Assembly (NCBI GenBank): GCA_964494085.1
Contig: CAZBQJ010000003.1
Coordinates: 1 to 64,000 of the forward strand
Direction of reading: 5' to 3'
DNA from: CAZBQJ01 sp964494085
GTDB taxonomy: Bacteria > Patescibacteriota > Gracilibacteria > UBA1369
Length of the DNA stretch: 64,000 nucleotides
The notes beneath the pieces were generated by a model. The model was not told the DNA's origin. It worked only from the letters and a program-made list of their open reading frames with translations, and searched no databases. Positions 16,718-25,100 of this stretch are shown in pieces. Position 1 is the first letter of the stretch. Each line of letters starts with the position of its first letter. Both the position numbers and the translations under genes were made by a program.

Positions 16718-18081
16718 TGTGTCCAATTTTCATGAAATGTTCCCGGTTTATCTATCCGCTCGAAAGTATGTGCGCCAAAAAAATCACGCAAACCTTGGAT
16801 CAGGTTGGCTGGGCTATTGGCGCTAGTCAATCCTAACCAGTAATTGAAAGCAGAGGACGATGCCGGAAGGGCAATTGAGCTGTCGAGCCCCGCCCGCAGA
16901 AAGTCCTGCATCGATCGATCGGTTTGGCCGACAATTTCTCCCCACCACCTCTTCTCCGCCATTAACGCCCGCAATTTAATGAGTAGTTTAGATCTGATAA
17001 TACAGCCTCCTTGCCAGATTCTGCAAACTTCTTCCAAATCTACTCCCCACTGATGTTCCTGGGAAGCGGTCTCGATCAAATGTAGGCCTTGGGCATAGGC
17101 AATCAGGCTTCCAAAAATATAAACCGCCTCCCAGTCCAAAACAGCGTCCGACTTGATCTGTTCTCTTTGGACTAGCTGAGCAAGTTTCTGGCGTTCTGAT
17201 TTAAGCGCAGAAAGAGTCCGGACAGCCACTGCCTCGCTGATCATTTCAGCCGGCACACCAGATTTAATCGCTTCAATGGAAGTCCAGCCACCCGTCCCTT
17301 TCTGCGCCGCCTTATCCAGGATTAAATCAACCAAAGGTTTTTGCGATTCCTGATCCAAATGTTTCAAAACTTTGGCCGTAATTTCAGCTAAAAAAGAAGA
17401 ATTTTCTCCTGAATTTATTTTTTCAAAAAGTTCTCCTATCTCAGGTGCTTTCAGACCCAAAGCCTTACGGTTGAAGTCATATATTTCGGCGATCATCTGC
17501 ATCATCGCATATTCGATCCCGTTATGAACCATTTTCACATAATGCCCTGCTCCACCTGGCCCCATCGGCGCTACACAAGGTTTCCCCTGAAAATCTTTAG
17601 CAGCTATTTGACCCAATAAATCCTCAAAATGATGCCAGTCGGCTTTACTCAATCCCGGCATCAAACTGGGTCCGTGCAAAGCACCCTCTTCACCACCGGA
17701 AATTCCCATACCCAAAAAATTCACACCTTTGAGCGCTGCTTCGCCGTGTCGGCGTTCGGTGTCTTCGAAAAACGAATTTCCTCCATCAATAATATAATCA
17801 CCCTGCTCAACCAGTGGCATCAAATGATCAATCACCTCATCCACAGCTGCCCCGGCCTGCACCATTAAAATAATTCTGCGCGGCTTTTCCAGCGATTCCA
17901 CAAAATCAGCTAATTTTTCAAATCCCACTAATCCTTCTTGTCCGTGAGCATCCACCAAATCTTTGGTGCGTTGGAAAGTCCGGTTAAAGACAGCGGTTTT
18001 TATTCCCTTTGAAGCGAAATTTCGAGCCAGATTTGCCCCCATTACCGCCAAACCGATAATTCCAATCTTTGTATTTTCCAT
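16714..18081 (-). CDS. gnd: 6-phosphogluconate dehydrogenase, decarboxylating
   Basis: Converts 6-phosphogluconate to ribulose-5-phosphate, CO2 and NADPH. The N-terminal Rossmann motif GLAVMGANLARN, the substrate-binding GISGGEEGALHGPSLMPG region (about 125-142) and KMVHNGIEYAMMQ (about 180-193, with the catalytic Lys) are all present. At about 455 residues it is the long dimeric type. ATG 18081 is preferred over a TTG two codons upstream. It is downstream of comF and the glycosyltransferase gene on the same strand and is coupled to zwf by a 4-base overlap. Confidence 0.94.
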   Translation of the reverse strand: MENTKIGIIGLAVMGANLARNFASKGIKTAVFNRTFQRTKDLVDAHGQEGLVGFEKLADFVESLEKPRRIILMVQAGAAVDEVIDHLMPLVEQGDYIIDGGNSFFEDTERRHGEAALKGVNFLGMGISGGEEGALHGPSLMPGLSKADWHHFEDLLGQIAAKDFQGKPCVAPMGPGGAGHYVKMVHNGIEYAMMQMIAEIYDFNRKALGLKAPEIGELFEKINSGENSSFLAEITAKVLKHLDQESQKPLVDLILDKAAQKGTGGWTSIEAIKSGVPAEMISEAVAVRTLSALKSERQKLAQLVQREQIKSDAVLDWEAVYIFGSLIAYAQGLHLIETASQEHQWGVDLEEVCRIWQGGCIIRSKLLIKLRALMAEKRWWGEIVGQTDRSMQDFLRAGLDSSIALPASSSAFNYWLGLTSANSPANLIQGLRDFFGAHTFERIDKPGTFHENWTQ

Positions 18082-18163
18082 AGCCAAAAAGTTACTGACC
18101 TGTGCAGTCTAAACCAATCCATTGTTCACGCCTAGCTTGATCTTTTTACTAAATATTACTTCT

Positions 18164-19297
18164 TTAACTTGTCAATACATCAAAAGTTTCTTGAGCTGTT
18201 TTCTCCCAGCTGAATTTCTCCAATTGTTGATCACCCTCGGTAATCAATCTGGAAATATAGACGCCATCCGCCACCAGTCGTTTCAAACCGACGCTAATCT
18301 CCGCCACTTTATCCGGGTCAACCAAAAAGGCTGCTTTCCCGGCTATTTCCGGCATTGAACTGATTTTCGAGGTAATTACCGGTCGGCGATAGGCGAAAGC
18401 TTCCAGTATTGGCAATCCGAATCCTTCATATTTCGATGGAAAAGCAAAAACCCGACATTTTTCCAACAAAAATCTCTTTTCATCTTCGCTGATGTAACCG
18501 GTAAAGACAACATTATCCGCTAATCCCAATTCAGCCACTTTGGCTTCTACTTCTTCGGATCCCAGGCCTTTTTTACCCGCCAGGACCAGTTTCCAATCCG
18601 GGTATTCCTGCAAAAATCTGGCAAAACCTTCTACCAGTTTGCTTAAGTTTTTTTTAAATTCTATCCGCCCCACAAACAAAATAGTCAGATCCTTTTCAGA
18701 TAGTCCCATCCTGGCCAACATCGCTTTTCTTTCCTGGGCCGGCCACTTTTTCAACAGGGGATTATATTCACCTGTTATGTCCGGCCCACCATGATAAACC
18801 ACCACAATTTTCTCCGCATCACAGTGGTAATATTTTATCAAATCATCTTTTGTAGCCTGGCTCGGAACAATTATTTTATAGGCTTTTTTGACTGCCCTCT
18901 TTGTGCTCCATTCCAGCAATAACCTGTTTTTCAGATCATAGGCTTGCTCAAACCCGGGAATTTTGAAAACTATATCATGCACCGTTACTACCGTCTTTTT
19001 GGGCAGCCAAAGAGGTAGAATATGCGAAGGGATAAATAATAGATCGACCGGATGACGAATCATCTCCCAGGATAATCGCAACATCGTCCACAATCTGGGT
19101 TGGGCAATCACTTTTTCTTTGACGTTGAACGGTAATTCTTCGGGAAAATCCAACTTATTCTGGCTGTATAGCTTCACCTGGAGGTGATGATCTCTACCCA
19201 GAACAGGGATTAAATTATTTAATAAATGATAGGAGTACCATTCTACGCCGGTTGGTTCTTTGATTTTATAGCGCGAGGCGTCAATGCCAATTTTCAT
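18164..19297 (-). CDS. GT4-type glycosyltransferase
   Basis: Soluble or peripheral retaining glycosyltransferase of GT-B fold, 377 residues. The C-terminal half carries the family motifs: ILFVGRIEFKKNL (about 215-227), the FAFPSKYEGFGLPILEAFA region with the E-x7-E pair (about 283-300), and SSMPEIAGKAA. The N-terminus starts MKIGIDASRY with the GVEWY acceptor-side motif common in mannosyl/glucosyl transferases. Donor and acceptor cannot be told from sequence; surface polysaccharide or glycolipid synthesis is the usual role. It sits between comF and gnd on the same strand. Confidence 0.85.
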   Translation of the reverse strand: MKIGIDASRYKIKEPTGVEWYSYHLLNNLIPVLGRDHHLQVKLYSQNKLDFPEELPFNVKEKVIAQPRLWTMLRLSWEMIRHPVDLLFIPSHILPLWLPKKTVVTVHDIVFKIPGFEQAYDLKNRLLLEWSTKRAVKKAYKIIVPSQATKDDLIKYYHCDAEKIVVVYHGGPDITGEYNPLLKKWPAQERKAMLARMGLSEKDLTILFVGRIEFKKNLSKLVEGFARFLQEYPDWKLVLAGKKGLGSEEVEAKVAELGLADNVVFTGYISEDEKRFLLEKCRVFAFPSKYEGFGLPILEAFAYRRPVITSKISSMPEIAGKAAFLVDPDKVAEISVGLKRLVADGVYISRLITEGDQQLEKFSWEKTAQETFDVLTS

Positions 19298-19344
19298 AAA
19301 TTCACGATAAAACTGTGAGAGACAAGGGGATACACTAACGCATT

Positions 19345-20061
19345 CTAATCCTTTTGTCTAGCAGCGACCAGACCAAAAACTTTCACTGCTCCCGCTGATT
19401 TTAGAGTCCTGGCCGTTTCTTCCAGAGTCGCTAAAGTAGTAGCGATATCATCTACTACCAGAATAGTTTTTCCGGCCAGACTATCTTGCCAATCGACCTT
19501 TACTTTGAAGCTGTTTTGCAAGTTCACCAAACGTTTTTCTCGATTTAAAGACATCTGAGCCTGAGTCTTCCTGATCTTTTCCAGAATTTCTACTGCTTTT
19601 ATCCCTGGTAGTGTCAGAGCCAGTTCTTTGCTCTGATTGAAACCGCGTTGTCGTAACTTCTTTCTCGACATCGGCACCCAAGTAAGCAAATCATAATCCG
19701 CCATCAACAATTTATCCGCCGCTTCCCGCCCAAACAATACTCTCAAATCCTTCCCATATTCAGGCAGACCTTCATATTTATAAAAGTATAATAATTTTGC
19801 CAACGCGCCATTTTTCTGATAATTCCATAAACAAATCAGCCCATCCAACACTGCGCCATCTGTCAAGCAGTCCTGACAGGTTCTACCCAGGGCATTTTTT
19901 TTATGACAATACGGACATTCTTGGATCTGCCTGACCTCTGTTTTCACCAGGCAGTCAGCGCATAAAGTAAAATCCTCACGACCGCATTCAACGCAGATTA
20001 GCGGGAAAAGAAAGTCCAGGATGTATCGCCAAAACCTTTTCATGGGAAATTTGATTTGCAT
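19345..20061 (-). CDS. comF: ComF-family phosphoribosyltransferase-like protein
   Basis: 238 residues. An N-terminal zinc-ribbon region with three CxxC pairs (CVEC, CADC, CPYCHKK) and a CQDC pair precedes a type I phosphoribosyltransferase domain with the PRPP loop VVDDIATTLATLEE near 205-218. ComF is needed for DNA transformation in several bacteria, where it acts on the cytoplasmic side of uptake. Here the loop has Leu where the usual TTGAT has Gly. An internal ATG at 20043 is an equally possible start. No other competence genes are in the window. Confidence 0.85.
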   Translation of the reverse strand: MQIKFPMKRFWRYILDFLFPLICVECGREDFTLCADCLVKTEVRQIQECPYCHKKNALGRTCQDCLTDGAVLDGLICLWNYQKNGALAKLLYFYKYEGLPEYGKDLRVLFGREAADKLLMADYDLLTWVPMSRKKLRQRGFNQSKELALTLPGIKAVEILEKIRKTQAQMSLNREKRLVNLQNSFKVKVDWQDSLAGKTILVVDDIATTLATLEETARTLKSAGAVKVFGLVAARQKD

Positions 20062-20114
20062 TTAACAGCATAAATCAGCAAAATAAACTCAAAATTAAAA
20101 AGTTATTCAGTTTC

Positions 20115-20735
20115 ATGAAAACAAACAGCAAATCTTCCCGGCTAAAGGTTCGCACAGCGCTAAGTTTGAGTAAAACCAAGCCTCTTAAAAGTAAGAAGAT
20201 GCAGCATCTCCAGAAACGCTTACAACATAATACCAAAAATACCGAGCCAACCCCCGCAAAGGAAAGGCAAAAACCTGTATCTCAAATCGAAACCAAACGG
20301 ATTCAAAACCAGTGGCTGATTCCGGCCAGAGTGGCCTTTTTTCTGAATGGACTTTATTTCCTGGCTTTTTCTATAATTTCTTTTCTTGGGCTTTTTAGTG
20401 GTTTTAAAATCATTAAACCTTTCTTCGTCTTACCTTTTGACACCAGTTTTACGGCCTTTTTCCTTTTGGAAACGGCCGCCGTTTTTGCCTTCTTGGTCAG
20501 CCTAATGTTCCTGCATGCTGCACGCTATCCACAGCTTTATCGCTGGTTTTATTTTGTCATGATTCTCCTGGTGCTGCCCTACCATTTTCTTTCCAATCTT
20601 CAAAAAATGCAGATCGAATTACCGGCGGATTTCCAAAATTACCTTTATTTTGATACTATAGTCATGGCTATTTTATGGGCGACCTTCCTGATCAGCCTCT
20701 ACCCTTACTTGAAGTCCACTCATAATCAAAAATAA
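20115..20735 (+). CDS. Hypothetical four-helix membrane protein
   Basis: 206 residues. A very basic N-terminal third (about 1-65, rich in K, S, T and Q) is followed by four predicted membrane segments (about 70-94, 111-135, 142-160, 178-197) and a short polar tail. There is no catalytic motif or known family. The basic cytoplasmic extension could contact nucleic acid or acidic lipid, which is speculation. The next gene begins 10 bp downstream on the same strand, so they are probably co-transcribed. Confidence 0.65.
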   Translation: MKTNSKSSRLKVRTALSLSKTKPLKSKKMQHLQKRLQHNTKNTEPTPAKERQKPVSQIETKRIQNQWLIPARVAFFLNGLYFLAFSIISFLGLFSGFKIIKPFFVLPFDTSFTAFFLLETAAVFAFLVSLMFLHAARYPQLYRWFYFVMILLVLPYHFLSNLQKMQIELPADFQNYLYFDTIVMAILWATFLISLYPYLKSTHNQK

Positions 20736-20745
20736 TTTTATCATT

Positions 20746-21228
20746 ATGCCAGATCAAACCAATCCGCCAGCCACCGGCCAAGATCCAAACCCCACCAGCC
20801 AAGGCTTGAATGATGTCGGACAACCACCGAAGGAAGCAGAAGACATTACTCCGGCCAATTTTCAGTTAGGTACACTTTTGCCGGCCCAACTCGGAGTCAA
20901 AATTCCCGAGAACACCTTACAATTTGATCAAGATAAATTTCTCCGTCTCCTGGCCGGATCTATTTCCCTGAGCAGAGAAGAGAAAAGGCGTATCATTGAA
21001 ACCATTCCCAAACTCAAACAGGGACAGGTCGATGAGCTGATCAGGATTTTTGAAGAAGAAGCTCACAAGTTTTCACAACTTTCCAAAAAGCATCTACCCC
21101 AGTTGGAAAAACTGGCCAAGCAGCATTATCAGGATTGGACCGATCTCGAAGCCGCCTTCAAAGCAGAAGACAAACAAATCGAAGACCAGTCAAAAGCCGA
21201 TGAAATCCGTAAATCACTGGGATTATAA
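20746..21228 (+). CDS. Hypothetical soluble protein, proline-rich then helical
   Basis: 160 residues. The first 35 are rich in Pro, Gln, Thr and Gly and probably disordered; the rest (about 60-160) is strongly helical and charged, with coiled-coil character around IIETIPKLKQGQVDELIRIF. No signal peptide or membrane segment. It follows the membrane protein by 10 bp and precedes a lipoprotein by 19 bp, so the three may work together. No family recognised. Confidence 0.65.
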   Translation: MPDQTNPPATGQDPNPTSQGLNDVGQPPKEAEDITPANFQLGTLLPAQLGVKIPENTLQFDQDKFLRLLAGSISLSREEKRRIIETIPKLKQGQVDELIRIFEEEAHKFSQLSKKHLPQLEKLAKQHYQDWTDLEAAFKAEDKQIEDQSKADEIRKSLGL

Positions 21229-21247
21229 GTCTAAATTTAAAAAATTA

Positions 21248-21808
21248 ATGAATAAAATAATATTTTCGGTATTTGCGTTAATAAGTCTAGGCTTTCTAAA
21301 TGCTTGTGCTACCACTCCGAATACAGTTGGAAACCTTGTTTCAAGTCCAGACTCAGTAATCCAAACGCCAAAAAAAGCTGATCCTGTCCAAGATGAAATC
21401 ACTCCCATCGTCTCCACTGGTGACTACCTGAAATGTCAGGAACTTCAAGAAGTAAACCAGATTGGAACCTGCGAGACTATCATCTTGACCGATAAAGCTC
21501 TGACTTCTAATGATTCAAGTTGGTGTCAAAAGGCTACTTCTACAGAAGTAGAATCCGCTTGTCAGAGTTCTTTTGATAAACCTCGCGATAATTCTGCTTT
21601 GCAGCCAGATATACTGGATCAGACAATCGCAGCCGGTGACTTCCAAAAATGCCTAATCCTCACTAACGATGCGGAAATCAGAACCTGTGAATCCAACATC
21701 CTGACCGACAAGGCTTTGGCTTCTAATGATTCAAGTTGGTGTCAAAAAGCTACACTCGAAGAATCTAAAACTGACTGTCTAAATACTATGAGTAAAGAAA
21801 ATAAATAA
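21248..21808 (+). CDS. Lipoprotein with two cysteine-containing repeats
   Basis: 186 residues from the ATG at 21248; a longer in-frame reading from 21050 would run through the preceding gene and is rejected. Signal peptide with lipobox LNAC (Cys at about residue 20). The mature part holds two copies of an approximately 60-residue unit ending ILTDKAL-S-NDSSWCQKAT, each with four cysteines in similar spacing. The DNA of the two copies is nearly identical over about 50 bp (around 21488-21540 and 21705-21757), suggesting recent duplication. Likely an outward-facing anchored protein with disulfides. Function unknown. Confidence 0.7.
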   Translation: MNKIIFSVFALISLGFLNACATTPNTVGNLVSSPDSVIQTPKKADPVQDEITPIVSTGDYLKCQELQEVNQIGTCETIILTDKALTSNDSSWCQKATSTEVESACQSSFDKPRDNSALQPDILDQTIAAGDFQKCLILTNDAEIRTCESNILTDKALASNDSSWCQKATLEESKTDCLNTMSKENK

Positions 21809-21842
21809 GCACCGGAGAATATTTCCCCAGGGCTTATTTATT
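21800..21842. terminator. Possible shared terminator hairpin
   Basis: AATAAATAAGC (21800-21810) pairs perfectly with GCTTATTTATT (21832-21842) around a 21-nt loop, in the gap between a plus-strand lipoprotein gene and a convergent minus-strand gene. One arm includes the lipoprotein stop codon. The stem is A/T-rich, so termination strength is uncertain. Confidence 0.4.
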
Positions 21843-21852
21843 GAAGTGTCGC

Positions 21853-23571
21853 TTATTTGAATCTAGCTTCCAATTTTTCCAGTCTGATCTTTAAATCGGA
21901 ATTTTCTTTTTGAAGTTCTGAAACCTGACTGTTCAATGCCTCGACTTTTGCTGTCCAATTTTCGACTTTGCTGTTAATTTCTTTAAACGAATTAACGAAT
22001 GTTGTTAAAAACGGCATAATTTCAACGGATAAATAACCTTGGTTATCAGTTTGCACCGCTTCAGGGATCACCTTCTGGACTGCTTGAGCTGAAAAACCAT
22101 AGTGAGTATTAGTGGAATCCAAGCCTTCCGCATTGTCTTGTTTATATTTAAAGACAATTGGCTGAAGTTTCAAAAGCTCTTTCAAACCTCTGTCAAAATC
22201 TCCCTTGATATCCTTCAATCTGGAATCAGAGCTGGTATTCCATGACGCTGCAGTCATGCTACCGGTAACACGACCAGTTCCCGTAACATCTAGGTTATAG
22301 GCAGGAGCATTGTTCCCTACACCCATCCAGCCATCACCATATATTGTCGTTGGCTTCGAGCCATTGAATTTTCCAATTATACACCCAGCACCACAGGTTG
22401 TCTTATTTACAAGCAAAGGAGACTCAATATTTACTCCCGATCTTGCATATACTTTTAAGTGATCATCGAGATCCTCCTGAATATAGGCATTTTCGCCATC
22501 ACCAAAGTTTATTTTTCCTCCAGATGAATAGGATCCTGTACCATTTAATCTTAAAGTATTATTAGAGCCACCTATATTAAGCTTGTTACCAGTATAAGTT
22601 GGGCCTCCGATATTAGCATTTCCAGGGATTGTGAAATTACCAGATCCATCTAAAGACATTAGGGTATTTGTAGCAAAATAGTTCTTAACTATAATCCCAT
22701 CGTCATCACGGAAGGTAACTGGATTCGCTGTCAAATTGCCTAATTCACCATCTTGTGTAATATTTAGGCTATCAATTCCGGTAGTGTAATTTTGCATCAT
22801 TAAACCTTGAGGGTCTTTTATTGTCACAGAGTTTGGGGAAGAAGAAGCTAAAGTACCATTTAATACGATGGGGTCACCACTCAAAGACAGTAATGGCCTC
22901 CCAATTATTGACAGTGTAGAATCCTGAATATTTCCCGTTGCGCTATCATAAGCTCCACCACTTATATATCTTGAGTACACCGTTCCACCCGCAGTGGTTG
23001 CTATATTACCGGTAGATATCATACCAAAAGCACCCTTAGCCAATTCCACCAGCTTTCCACTTACACTATTATAAAATTTACCGCCAGATCCAGCGCTGTT
23101 CTGCGATAATCCATATACTCCGGTGCCACTATTCGAAGTTCCGAATATGCCGTAGCCAGTAGTAGCATAACCGGCTGTTCCAGCACCATTTTCAGCATTA
23201 CCAAATATTCCATATCCATTGTCAGAATGGCCAAGTACACCAGCCCCATCATTACCCAGACCATAAACCCCATAACCAGTACTTATATTCTGTCCATAAA
23301 TACCAGTACCAGTAGGGCTTAAACTGGTCCCCATAACAGCTCCCTTTCCATCTGTAGTATTATTGTTAATTACTGTAAATCCCCAATATGGTGAGTCTGC
23401 AAACACCTGTGCACCATTCTGAGCAGTTACATGGTTAAACGTCGCATCCGGAGCGTTCGGACTTGGAGGCGCTCCAGGCGGCACCGCCAAGGCTTCTTGG
23501 CTGACGATTAGTCCGGCTGTCAGAGTGACCGCCAATAAACCTATTAAAGTGAGTGACTTTTTGTTTTTCAT
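21853..23571 (-). CDS. Secreted repeat protein with C-terminal peptidase S74 chaperone domain
   Basis: 572 residues. Signal peptide (about 1-29, ending EALA). Residues 85-165 form glycine-rich repeats of about 18 residues with the pattern GYGVYG / GYGIFG; the middle region is beta-rich and resembles phage tail-fibre or trimeric surface proteins. The C-terminus has the S74 intramolecular chaperone domain (about 445-535) with the catalytic pair S448 and K453 in SSDSRLKD, then a coiled coil (about 535-572). In phage endosialidases this domain drives trimerisation and then cuts itself off. I infer a trimeric, fibre-like surface protein that self-processes. Its promoter is at 23597-23625. Confidence 0.85.
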   Translation of the reverse strand: MKNKKSLTLIGLLAVTLTAGLIVSQEALAVPPGAPPSPNAPDATFNHVTAQNGAQVFADSPYWGFTVINNNTTDGKGAVMGTSLSPTGTGIYGQNISTGYGVYGLGNDGAGVLGHSDNGYGIFGNAENGAGTAGYATTGYGIFGTSNSGTGVYGLSQNSAGSGGKFYNSVSGKLVELAKGAFGMISTGNIATTAGGTVYSRYISGGAYDSATGNIQDSTLSIIGRPLLSLSGDPIVLNGTLASSSPNSVTIKDPQGLMMQNYTTGIDSLNITQDGELGNLTANPVTFRDDDGIIVKNYFATNTLMSLDGSGNFTIPGNANIGGPTYTGNKLNIGGSNNTLRLNGTGSYSSGGKINFGDGENAYIQEDLDDHLKVYARSGVNIESPLLVNKTTCGAGCIIGKFNGSKPTTIYGDGWMGVGNNAPAYNLDVTGTGRVTGSMTAASWNTSSDSRLKDIKGDFDRGLKELLKLQPIVFKYKQDNAEGLDSTNTHYGFSAQAVQKVIPEAVQTDNQGYLSVEIMPFLTTFVNSFKEINSKVENWTAKVEALNSQVSELQKENSDLKIRLEKLEARFK

Positions 23572-23596
23572 GTTGTTTTTGTGAAATTATCTTTCC

Positions 23597-23625
23597 ATTT
23601 TACCAAAAATATCGTCAAACAGCAA
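23597..23625 (-). promoter_or_regulatory. Putative promoter for the S74 surface protein
   Basis: Minus strand: TTGCTG (23625-23620), 17-bp spacer, TAAAAT (23602-23597), 26 bp before the ATG at 23571. Confidence 0.4.
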
Positions 23626-23671
23626 TATTAAAAGCCCTCCGCCCAGCATATCCTCATCAACCGACTGGCGA

Positions 23672-25006
23672 TTATCTACCCATTAAACTATCAACCGCCA
23701 GATTCAGATAATCTTGCGTCCAGGGCACCGTGATTTTAGCAAAAGTCTCATCTATAAATCCCTGTTCATCCATCACCTGCAAACGCACGGTTTTTTCTCC
23801 GCCCAGTCGATAGTTTCCGATCTGCTCAGGGGAATTACTCCAATTGCTATCAAAAACGATATCATTGAGGCCGGTATAATTAAAATCCCAGCGGAATTTG
23901 AGTCTTTTCAGAGGAGTGAAATCATCTGAAGAATGGCTCGCATCAAATTTGAATCTGCCATTGGCGAGGTTCATTACCGACAACAAAGCCTTTGGGGGAT
24001 TGTCATCACTAATTGTTATGGTTATTTGAGCTCTGGCAGTCAGGCCTTCCGGATCCCGTACCTGCATGATTACCTGATATTTCCCGGCTTCCACGAAAAG
24101 ATGATTCCAAATTGTTTTATTTTGGAAATTAGTTTCGTATTGGCCATCGCCATCCCAGTCAAATCGATACACCAAATTGTCTTTCGAGTATTGATTATCA
24201 GTGGAAAGGGAAGTGTCAAAACGGAAAATCGAATTTCTAGGCGCACTTATTCTGTTTACTTGAAAGTAAGCCGTAGGGGTATCATTTCGGGCAATATGAA
24301 CATTTTTAACGACAGCACTAATCCGTCCATATTGGTCTAGAACTTCCAGTTTTACCTGGTATTCACCCGGTTCGGGATAAATATGAGTAATTGAATTTAC
24401 TGTAGAAAAATAGCTGTCCAACACCCCATCATTCTGAAAATCCCAACGATATTGTAGGGAACCTCTCGGGATATTGGTGGTTGCAGCTCGTCCGGAAAAA
24501 GTAAAAGTAGTCTGGGTCGTACCATAGCTTTCGTCTCTCGATCCGGGCAGGTTATTGTCTATGGAAAAATCCACTTGATCGACATTACTGATCTTTTGTT
24601 CAGGAAGAGGGATCTGAGCGTTCATACTTCCCGGTGCAAAAGCGTCATATTTTGGGGGGACATACTTTCCCATATTAAAGCTGTCTAGTTGACTATTTCC
24701 TTCTGCTGATAAAGTTTTCCCAAAAGTAGTTGCTTTCACCCCGTTCAAGGCCTGGTAACCATCTCCGGTCTGAGGCTGGAATACAGACGCACCTTCCGGA
24801 GTCAGAGTAACTACCGGCACTAAGAAAAGATTGGGGATATCTGCCGCTCTTGCCGCTATAGAAAACATTAGACCAAATACCACACTAATCGCTAGAACCA
24901 CAGCCAACCGGCGCAATAACTGATGGATGTTTTCTATCTGTAGCAGTAATTTTACTCTTCCATCGAAATGTGGCTTATCGTAGCCCTTAAATTCATTTGG
25001 AGACAT
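23672..25006 (-). CDS. Membrane-anchored or secreted protein with three PKD domains
   Basis: 444 residues. A cytoplasmic N-terminus of about 33 residues precedes a hydrophobic segment (about 34-54, ending AARA), which is either a long signal peptide or a membrane anchor. Three PKD/Ig-like domains follow (about 150-245, 250-335, 340-430). Each has a WDF/FDW core and the G-Y/K-x-V edge strand (YPEPGEYQVKLEV, FVEAGKYQVIMQV, LGGEKTVRLQV). PKD domains usually mediate surface contacts. An AGAGGAAG ribosome binding site lies 9 bp upstream of the ATG, inside one arm of a hairpin (25009-25040). No catalytic domain. Confidence 0.8.
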   Translation of the reverse strand: MSPNEFKGYDKPHFDGRVKLLLQIENIHQLLRRLAVVLAISVVFGLMFSIAARAADIPNLFLVPVVTLTPEGASVFQPQTGDGYQALNGVKATTFGKTLSAEGNSQLDSFNMGKYVPPKYDAFAPGSMNAQIPLPEQKISNVDQVDFSIDNNLPGSRDESYGTTQTTFTFSGRAATTNIPRGSLQYRWDFQNDGVLDSYFSTVNSITHIYPEPGEYQVKLEVLDQYGRISAVVKNVHIARNDTPTAYFQVNRISAPRNSIFRFDTSLSTDNQYSKDNLVYRFDWDGDGQYETNFQNKTIWNHLFVEAGKYQVIMQVRDPEGLTARAQITITISDDNPPKALLSVMNLANGRFKFDASHSSDDFTPLKRLKFRWDFNYTGLNDIVFDSNWSNSPEQIGNYRLGGEKTVRLQVMDEQGFIDETFAKITVPWTQDYLNLAVDSLMGR

Positions 25007-25008
25007 AT

Positions 25009-25040
25009 AAAACTTCCTCTTTATTAATTAAGGAGGTTTT
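25009..25040 (-). promoter_or_regulatory. Hairpin that includes the ribosome binding site of the PKD gene
   Basis: On the minus strand AAAACCTCCT and AGGAAGTTTT (with one G-T pair) form a 10-bp stem around a 12-nt loop. It lies between the stop of the upstream gene and the PKD gene start. The 3' arm contains the AGAGGAAG Shine-Dalgarno and runs into TTTTAT, so it could act as terminator, as a cover for the start site, or both. Confidence 0.4.
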
Positions 25041-25100
25041 ATATCATAAAACGCTAAAACTGTCAATAGTGCTGCCTGTGCCAACTACGGCTGGTAAACC

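Noticed and set aside
21050..21247. Extension of the repeat lipoprotein upstream to 21050
   Set aside because: It overlaps the preceding gene out of frame and would destroy the signal peptide and lipobox that start at 21248.
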